From positions 5,688,098 through 5,752,097 of the forward strand of contig NC_061476.1 of the NCBI RefSeq assembly GCF_022581195.2: a stretch of DNA of 64,000 bases, in the 5' to 3' direction. Position numbers and translations under genes: made by a program. The notes under the pieces are model-generated. The model made no database searches. It saw nothing but the letters and a program-made list of their open reading frames with translations, and was not told where the DNA came from. The DNA is from Helicoverpa zea. Its lineage: Eukaryota > Arthropoda > Insecta > Lepidoptera > Noctuidae. This document shows positions 25,901-34,900 of this stretch, in pieces (the stretch's first letter is position 1; the number at the start of each line of letters is the position of its first letter).

Positions 25901-28900
25901 TCCTCTTAGTCCGATGGCACATCAATCCGACACCACCGGAGAGTTCTGTACATATACAATAGGCAAGATGATTATCGTCATGTTGCTTGCTTATCGAACG
26001 ATATACCTGCGTATAATGACTCCAAAAATATTAATATTTATTTTGTTTTACAGCGTAAATGCGACATGTACTGGCCGGCGGGCGGCGCGGGCAGCTCGGC
26101 GGAGTTCGGCGGCGTCCGCGTCACGTTGTTACACGAGGACGTCCGCGCCGCCTACACCGTGCGGCACATGCGGGTGCACTACTGCACCACTGACCCTGAT
26201 AGAGTAAGAAATAGACGGCCTTTCATTGTCAAGGTCTTGAAAAAGGGATTGTCGCTGGGACCTACTTCCAAGCACCCAAATTGTTAACCGACTCCAAAAA
26301 GGAGGAAGTTATCAATTTGTCGGAATCTTGCTTTTACGTACCATCAAGTAGAATTCTGTTTTATTGGGAAGTGGGAGCGTCAACACCGTCCTGAACGTGC
26401 TAAGCCATAAATTGGACAGCCCCCTTCTGGGCCACTAGGTTCAAGCACAAATGCATGTTACTCAAGGCTTCAGTGGGCAGTGTATACCTAAATTGAATTG
26501 AATAGAATTATGATTTTGGTTTTAACTCATTGTTGGTACTCACACATTTAACAGGTCATCATCCCATAAACTACATAAAATTCCTCATTTAATTTTACTT
26601 CTTTCTTCCAGGGAAGTACACCAAGCAGCGGCGACAGTTCCAGCAGTGGTACAGACGGCAGGACAGTGGTACAGTACCACTACACCGTGTGGCCGGACCA
26701 CGGTACGCCGCGCCACCCCCTCGCTGTGCTACCCTTCGTGAAGGCGGCCGGGAAACATTCCTCTACCGTGCTGGTGCATTGCAGGTAAGCTTCACATTGT
26801 GGTGACAGCTCGAGCAGTGGTACAGACGGCAGGACAGTGGTACGGTACCACTACCCCAGCTCTCCACCAATATTTGGCTTTCCGGGATTTTTTTGTTATT
26901 TAAAATGTTTATATTGGCCGGGCTAAAGGTTAAGCAGCGCCTGGAGTGGTCGCGATGAGCGACCGTCATAACATGACCTGTTCCTCCGTGTCTTGGAAGG
27001 GACGTTAAATTGGTGGGTCCTGGCTGTCATTTGAATATCATTGGCGGTCGTCACGGAAAGTCCGGAAATTTTGAGGCTTTTTTTATATTTTAGTATGTTA
27101 TATGTATTACATCTAAGAATACTGTTTACTAATTGCAGTCATTACAAGAACTCATTTATTTAAGTATCATCTGCAAATGCACCTCAACATCCCAATCTAA
27201 ACTACTCTTTCCTTCGCAGCGCCGGCGTCGGCCGAACAGGCACATACATAGTACTAGACGCCCAATTAAACCAGCTAAAACTGACCGGCACTCTCTCACC
27301 CCTGGGCTTCCTCTGCCGCGCCCGAACCCAACGCAACCACCTCGTCCAAACCGAGGAACAATACGTCTTCGTACACGACGCTCTACTAGAACACGTTCGC
27401 TCCGGAGACACAGAAGTAGAATTCCCTAAAGCACGACAATATTTAGCCAAACTGCTCGAACCAATCTCCGATGAAGAACTAGCCGTTTTAGACCTAAACC
27501 CCCCTAAACATAAAAGTACCAACGACTTATCAAATGGCGTTGAAAATGGCGAAACTTCAAGCATTAAATCCAGTCAAAATCCTAGCGAAAAAGAAGTACT
27601 GGAAAATGGAAGTCAGATGTCTATAAAGACCGATGATTTGAACAGTGAACAGAGTAAATCGGTTAAGGATTCCGAAGGTACGGATGAGCCTAAAGAGGGA
27701 ATGGTCAATGGGGAGGAAAATGAAGGGGTGTATGATCTAGCGCCGAGGTCCACTGACACGTATAGCAAGAAGATGCAGGCGTATAATAATATGACTGATA
27801 CAGAGAAGGAGGAATTGAGAAGGTAACTATATATTCATGTTTTTCTGTATACTTATGGCCTTACTACAAAAACTTAAACGGCGGTTTTACACCTGTCTAA
27901 AAAAATTGTGGCTCCAAAATGAACCTTATTTCAACGTCATAATTTGACATTTTTTTAGACAAGGCTTAAACTGACGTTAAAAAGTTTTTGTGGTAAGACG
28001 GATAGGGTTTAATGCTTTCACACTAGTGGGTTTTCTGCTCGAGTTTTCCTTGTGGATTTAACGATCGCTGTCGCACGTATTACAAACAATGAACAATTAC
28101 TGTTTTGAACCACGCGCCGGATTTTTGCTGCGCGGAATATACAGGGTTACTGGTAAGTAGACCGCATCCTTTCAGGAGGTGATAGTATAGGTCAATACGG
28201 ACAAATTTGACCCTGGGATACACTAGGCAAAAGTTAACCCGTTTCAAGATAATCGAATTTCAAGATCAGTCGTCTAGGTACACGTATAAATTTTCATTAT
28301 CAGTCAAAAGTCTCGTTTTTGTGGATTTTTGTGTGTTTTTGGATAGAAGATGAATCATTTCATAATAACAAACCATAAAACTGTACAAATCACAGAGGAA
28401 ATTATAGTGAACAGCAATTACTTTTTTAGTAGATATTTTCTCAAAAATATTACTCTTAATTTTTTTGTGCAGAATACTTAAAAAACATCTACATTTATCT
28501 AGCTATCCAAAAAGCCACAAAACACACAAAAATCCGCAAAAACGAGACTTTTAACTAGTAATAAAAATGTATACGTGTACCTAGACGACTTGTAAAGAAA
28601 AGATCTTAAAATTCGATTATCTTGAAACGGGTTAACTTTTGCCCAGTGTATCCCAGGGTCAAATTTGTCCGTATTGACCTATACTATCACCTCCTGAAAG
28701 GATGCGGTCTACTTACCAGTAACCCTGTATATGTCACCGTAAGATTACAAACATCGTTGGATTACAATCTATCTCGAGATATTGTAAACTGTCGAATTAT
28801 TGTGAACCGTAACATCTGATTACAATTTAACGTATTATTTTTCGCTATATTATAATCTATCAATGTAAAGCGGTCAAATTGTCAACTGGCGTAGAACGGA

Positions 28901-31900
28901 ATGCATCTTGCGCCGTGATTGGTAGAACGTAATGTGCCCCCGCCGCTCCCGCCATTTTGTTTGTTTATTTCGTTTGTTGTCGATTGTGTAAACAACTGTG
29001 TTTTCGTGATTATAAATTGATTTCCTGTTGAAAATAACTTATATCTTTAGAATTAGTTATATAAAAGTATACGGGAACTCCATGGGAACAGAACGGCTGG
29101 TCGTGATTGGTCGATCTTACAAAAAGACTGACCAATCAGGGAGAGCTTTCGGACAGTTGACAATTTGACAATTTCTCATCGATAGATTATAATATAGCGA
29201 AAAATAATGCGTTAAATTGCTATCAGATGTTACGGTTCACAATAATTCGACAGTTTACAATCTCTCGAGATAGATTGTAATCTAACGATGTTTGTAATCT
29301 TACGGTGACATATACATCAACAAAAAAAAAAACCGAGAGGAAAATCTGCCAGTGTGAAAGTGCTGTAAGAAATTATATCAGTAATGCCTCTTTTCAATCA
29401 TCGACAAAGTTATTTAAGGTATTAAGTTTGATCGGCCACAACTTTTGCTATTTCTATTTTACGTTTAATTACACTATAGTTCGGCCGCTCAGAGAATGCG
29501 TTTCTGACACATCGCGATTGAACTGACGACGTAACTTTGTAATGGCGTTGCAGTACGATAAAAATATTTTTGCTGGTTGTTTATCGTTTTAACAATTGTT
29601 GAGCATTAAAACAACATTATTATATCAATAATAATCAATGAATGTTGTAATTTTGTGCCAAACTGAGTGTCAAATAACTTGGTAAACAATATTTTTCTAA
29701 ATCTATACTGCGCTATTACAAGGTTATGTCAGCGCTTTATATTTGTAGTGCTGTGCTAAAAATAACAGGCAAGTATCGTAATCTGTTCTGGTTGATGGTT
29801 CTTATACAGTTATACTTATAATATAAAATAATACTTTTTGTTTTTCTTTTTAAGAATTTGAAAATAATGGACTATAGGATAACTTTTATGAAATATAAAA
29901 ATAAAAGTATGATCAAACTGAACGCGCGAAAGAAAGTAGCATTTTTATATTTAGGTTGAAATTGGTAACCCCAAATGGCATCATGGGCCGTCATTTTGTG
30001 ACGCTAAATAGTCGTTTGTTGTCGTTTCGTGCGCTAAGACTAAGTGCCCTGCCTCATTAGGACGCCAATGACGACGTCGCCGGCTACGTATCCAAGCAGT
30101 TAGTATTGAAATGTATGGAACGTCGCAACGTCGCCAAATTGGAGGCGTGGCCACGAGCTACAGTTCCCTATGTGGCTTCTGGCTACCGTGGCAACTTGGC
30201 GACGCGACGTGGCCACAGTAGCCACTATAATGTACACGGTAAAGCGCACCTCCCTCACACAGTCGCCAATGTGGTCGCCAATTAGCTTGCAATTTCTTGA
30301 GCGACGACGTAAACAATTGACTGTCGAGACGCCATGGCCACTCGACTTGGCGACATTTGGATGCCAGAAGTAGCCAGACCTGTGCCGCTTGCGACGTCGC
30401 CATGGCGTCCCAGTGAGGTAGAGCTCTAAAAACCTGATTTTGGAAGGTTTTGACCGAGATATCAGGATTGATTCTGTTATTGATAATACCTAATATAATT
30501 ATACACGTAGGCGAAGATGATGATGAAGACACCACCTCCTCAAGCGAATCGGAGTCTGATTAATATTCTGTACGCACATTCAATTCAATGTACTTACTTT
30601 ATTGCATAGAAATACAGATTGTAACTTTGTAACAAAGAATAAATAAAACGATTTTATTATATGAATATTACCTTTTTTTGGTTTCCACTTAAATAACTAA
30701 AATATAAATTTTAAATGATTCCGCCAATTTAAAACGAAAATAATCTTAAAATAATGCGGCGGTTTATTTTGGGGGAACGGTAACGAACTCAGTGTTATGT
30801 TGTGCCCATCACTAGTCCTGACTAACTGATAGGTGTCAGGAACGCATTCTCTGAACGGCCGAACTATAGTCAACAGCATTTTCGTATCCAAGGTGAAACA
30901 TATAAATTTTTGCTGATTATCTATCACAGAATCGAAGTCTAGAACACAGGACTGCTCTGGCAGTTCTAGTTTTGGAGAAAAACCAATCTGAAAATGTCTA
31001 AAAACGCCTTTTTAACGATATTTAAAGCCATTTTTCTACAGACACTATTTTTTTTCGTATTTTCTAATTAAAGAATCATTTAGTACTGCTCTTCTCAATT
31101 CAAATCCAGTTTACTTTACATCATTACGAGTTTTCTTTCTCAAGATATACCATTTTACATTTACGGTGTATTTTGTACATACTAAAATGTCAATTAGTAA
31201 TGTAGGGAAAATCGTACGACGTAGCTGAAAAAAAATATCACGAGAATGGAACCTTGGATTTTCACCTCATTCCATTTCATTTTTTCACCTTGGATACAAT
31301 AAAAAGGGAAAATTTTGTAGACTAGTGTTACATAAACAGTTACGCTCGTACATATTTACTTTAGTTACGAGATATAATAAAGTCCTATATTTTCTTTTAT
31401 GCAAACATCATTGAACTATGTTTGTTTTTCAGAGCGAATCGTGCAGAGAATTACGCGTTGTTAGAGCGCATGCGCTCTCTAGCGAACAGACATCACACGT
31501 ACCAGGGGCCGCCGCCCGTCAATTTGCTTGAGAAACAGTTTCTGGTGAGTAAAAAGTTATTATTTAAAGTTAATATTTTAGCTGATAAATGATGTACAGT
31601 TGTATGTAAGAGCTCGAGCTGTTTAGTGAGTATTTTGAGGACAATATTTAGATAATATAAATATTGTTAGGTTTTTATGCCAGTTTTATTAAAAGCTTGA
31701 CAAAGAAATTAGTTACAATATTGATGATATTTAGACGTCCACAACCTAGGGTGTGGAAAATAAAAAAAGAAAAAAAATATTAATATAAATTGTATTTTTT
31801 TGTATGCGATTTGAATCGTACATACACAGTACATATAAAATAAAATGTTTAGCCATAAATCCATAACCTTTCCCTTCAGCTAATAACCCGTTCGTGCGTG

Positions 31901-34900
31901 GAAGCCAGCGTGTGTGCGCGGGCGCCGCACAACGCGGACAAGAACCGCCCCGGCGGCATCCTGCCCTCCGACTCCGCACGCGTCATGCTGGTGCCCAAGC
32001 CGGGGGTCGAAGGTATGTGCCATAGAACCTCACTACATAGGCATTGGCATCGAATCATGGAGATGTCACAAATATCCTAAGAAACTAGCGACGCCAAAAT
32101 GCGGGGGACGAGGAACGTTACTATCTGCGGCCTCATACGTCTTTTTTTAAACCAATCAATTACATTAATTTTTAATAGGTTATCAAACATTTTGGTGAAG
32201 GGAAGGTATTTATTTCAAGAGAATAGGCAGTTTAAGCGCTTTCAAACAAGCAAATTTTCCGCGCGGCGACGCTCGTTTTATGTCCGTGTTCGTAACAGCA
32301 TGAGCGTAAACAAAGGACTACGGTTTGAGCAATGATGTCTATATATGCCGCGCGTAAGTCGTACCGAGCGTATATACCTGTAACAAAAATTTGCCTGTCA
32401 GAAAGCGCTCATACAAGTTTGAGGATTCAATATTTCGATTCTCCCATTTGTTTTGGATTTAAAACAAAGCGACAAACTTTCTTGAATGTTTTATTTTCAG
32501 TCATAAATCTCACACATTTAAATGCACACACAGGTAGCGAATACGTGAACGCATCATGGGTATGCGGTAGGCGGCGCGTCAGAGAATATGCGGTCGCCCA
32601 ACACCCGGCCACCGGCGCCGACCTGTGGCGTCTACTATGGGACCATACGGCGCAGCTGGTGCTACTTCTCTCAGACACCACCGACCCGGTAACATACCGC
32701 CATGCTTACTACCTCTTCATTTATTCTATATATCTATTGCTTTGCTTACTAGATAGGAACTTGACATAACTTGTATGGGCCTTTCTTTATGGGAAATCAT
32801 CAATTGACCCGCCCCGCAGTGGGTTAGCAGCGAGAGGGAGTGTCAGACTCTTACTGACTAAACCCATCATGTTCCTTCTGAAGCACTTTATGCACCAGGG
32901 CCGCGGTACAATCCCGCAGCCCCGAGACCGGCGCCACAGTGTCTAAAACTGACAACAAACTTAAGCAAAATATTTTTACCAAAAATAACAATTCAAAATT
33001 TCTTAACAGGAATGTGAAATATTCTGGCCGACGGAAGAAGAGAAAGAACTGTTCGTCGCCAACTTCAGAGCTAGTTTCGTTTCAAAAGAAACATACGTGG
33101 CTCATCGGAAAGTTGACAGGAAGACCTCTGCTGAATCTCCCGTCGAACCTGAGACGAATGGATACAGGAGGCAAGAGAGTAGCGACTGTGCTGATGATGA
33201 GCGACTGATACCAGAGAACGGGTCACCAGTAGCTGATACCGAACCAGCTTACCGCTTCGACAGAACTGAATTAAGGCTTGAACGCCTCAGCGCCGGCAAC
33301 AGAGACCTATCAGCCAGAAAATCAATAGCAAACGGCGACCTATTCTCCTCTTTATCAGAAAAGAAAAACGGCCCCAAATCACCGCGGTCACCCTCAAAAA
33401 TGTCCCTCAAAAACTTTAAACTAAGCTCCCCAACTAAGTTCAAGTTCCCCGACTGGGGGAACAGGACTGCCGGGTCGCCTCCCGACACGGCACCACCTCC
33501 CCCACCCGTCGCCCCCGCGCTTTCCGTCGAAGAGGAAGCAGAACTCCGTCGCCCTTGTTATTATTTCGAGAGAGTGGATAAAATACCTGAAGATATACCG
33601 TTGGACAGAGTGATAGAAGTTACAAATGTCAGTGTGCATTCTTTACAAGATGACTATCAGTTAAGTGTTAAGTTTATTAAGTGCAGTCGGTGGTTGGACG
33701 GTGAGACTACTGATTACGTTCAGGGTAGGCCGGATGATAATGAGTTTGTGAAGGCAGTGAGGCATGCAGCCAGTGAAAGTGAACGGGAGCAAGCGATAGA
33801 CAGGCTTATAGAGCCTTATAAGGACTCGTTTGCACTGGTCGAGTATGTTGCCGGATGTCAGATGGAGTATAAGAATGGACCGGTCGTTGTTGTTGATAAG
33901 TGAGTATAGTAATTTCCTTTTTTATAAAAATTACTTATAACATATGTCATATTGGAAGAAATGTTTGATTGCAATTCACTTGTATTACATATAGACTGTA
34001 TATCTATAAGAAAGTATGACACAAGTGTCTGCTTCGTTGCTTCCTTGGGTTCGATTCTCGAGTTGGAATCGCGTGCGTTTTAAATATGTAGAACTTGGTG
34101 ATTGATATACCCGCACTTGGTGATTGATGTACCCGCGCATTGGAGAGCAAGACAGTCGGTCTTGCTTGTTATCTCTTACCATTAGTGTGAGTTTGACATC
34201 AACCCATCGGGTTATGAGAGTGGGGGAGTTCAAAGTGAATCTTTGAATACAAGCGTTTGTGCTGCGTAGCTCCATAAAGGAGAGCAGTCTGAACGTCATT
34301 ATTATTAATTTTTTATCTCTCTATTGTCGGTCTCTCATGTCTGAGAATCGTGGTCAACACTAGGGTTGCATTTGGAGTGGATTATTTGCCTCCACCAGTT
34401 TCGATCCATCGCGTCTTTATAATACAAAAGACTAAATACTTCCTATCTACCCTAGATACGGCGGCTGGAAAGCCATGAACTTCTGCACCATGTCAGCGGC
34501 CTGCGGCGGGGCCCGGGCTGCCGCTGCCCACGACCCTGGCCTGGCCTACCGCGCCGCCCACGACGAGCGAGCCTCGATATACTGCTGGGCGGCGCTGGGT
34601 GCTCATGCGCGGACGGCGCCGGCCGACGCGAGGGCGCATCACCATGCTGCGCTGTTGGCGGCGTATTGTGCGCTAGCGGCGTATGGTCAGCTGCTCACTA
34701 ATACTAATCATAGGTGAGTGGTCAAGTTGTTGCTGTGTTGGTAAATAACTGTGCCATTATGAAAGCAGCATTATTAAGAAGCGGTGTACTACAGTTTCAC
34801 TGCCGTCCCCAGAGAACTAAACTCACTTCTCAGATAAAAAATCATTTATTTAAAGTAGGCTGAAAATGAGCATTTCTAGAAGATCAAGATTACAAAAGAC

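Noticed and set aside
27202..27564. 120-residue minus-strand frame
   Set aside because: Shadow of the phosphatase exon on the other strand, which carries the catalytic signature in the plus frame.
30158..30535. 125-residue minus-strand frame
   Set aside because: It covers the GC-rich MITE at 30046-30430 and its neighbour; a relative at 60240-60567 does not keep the frame.
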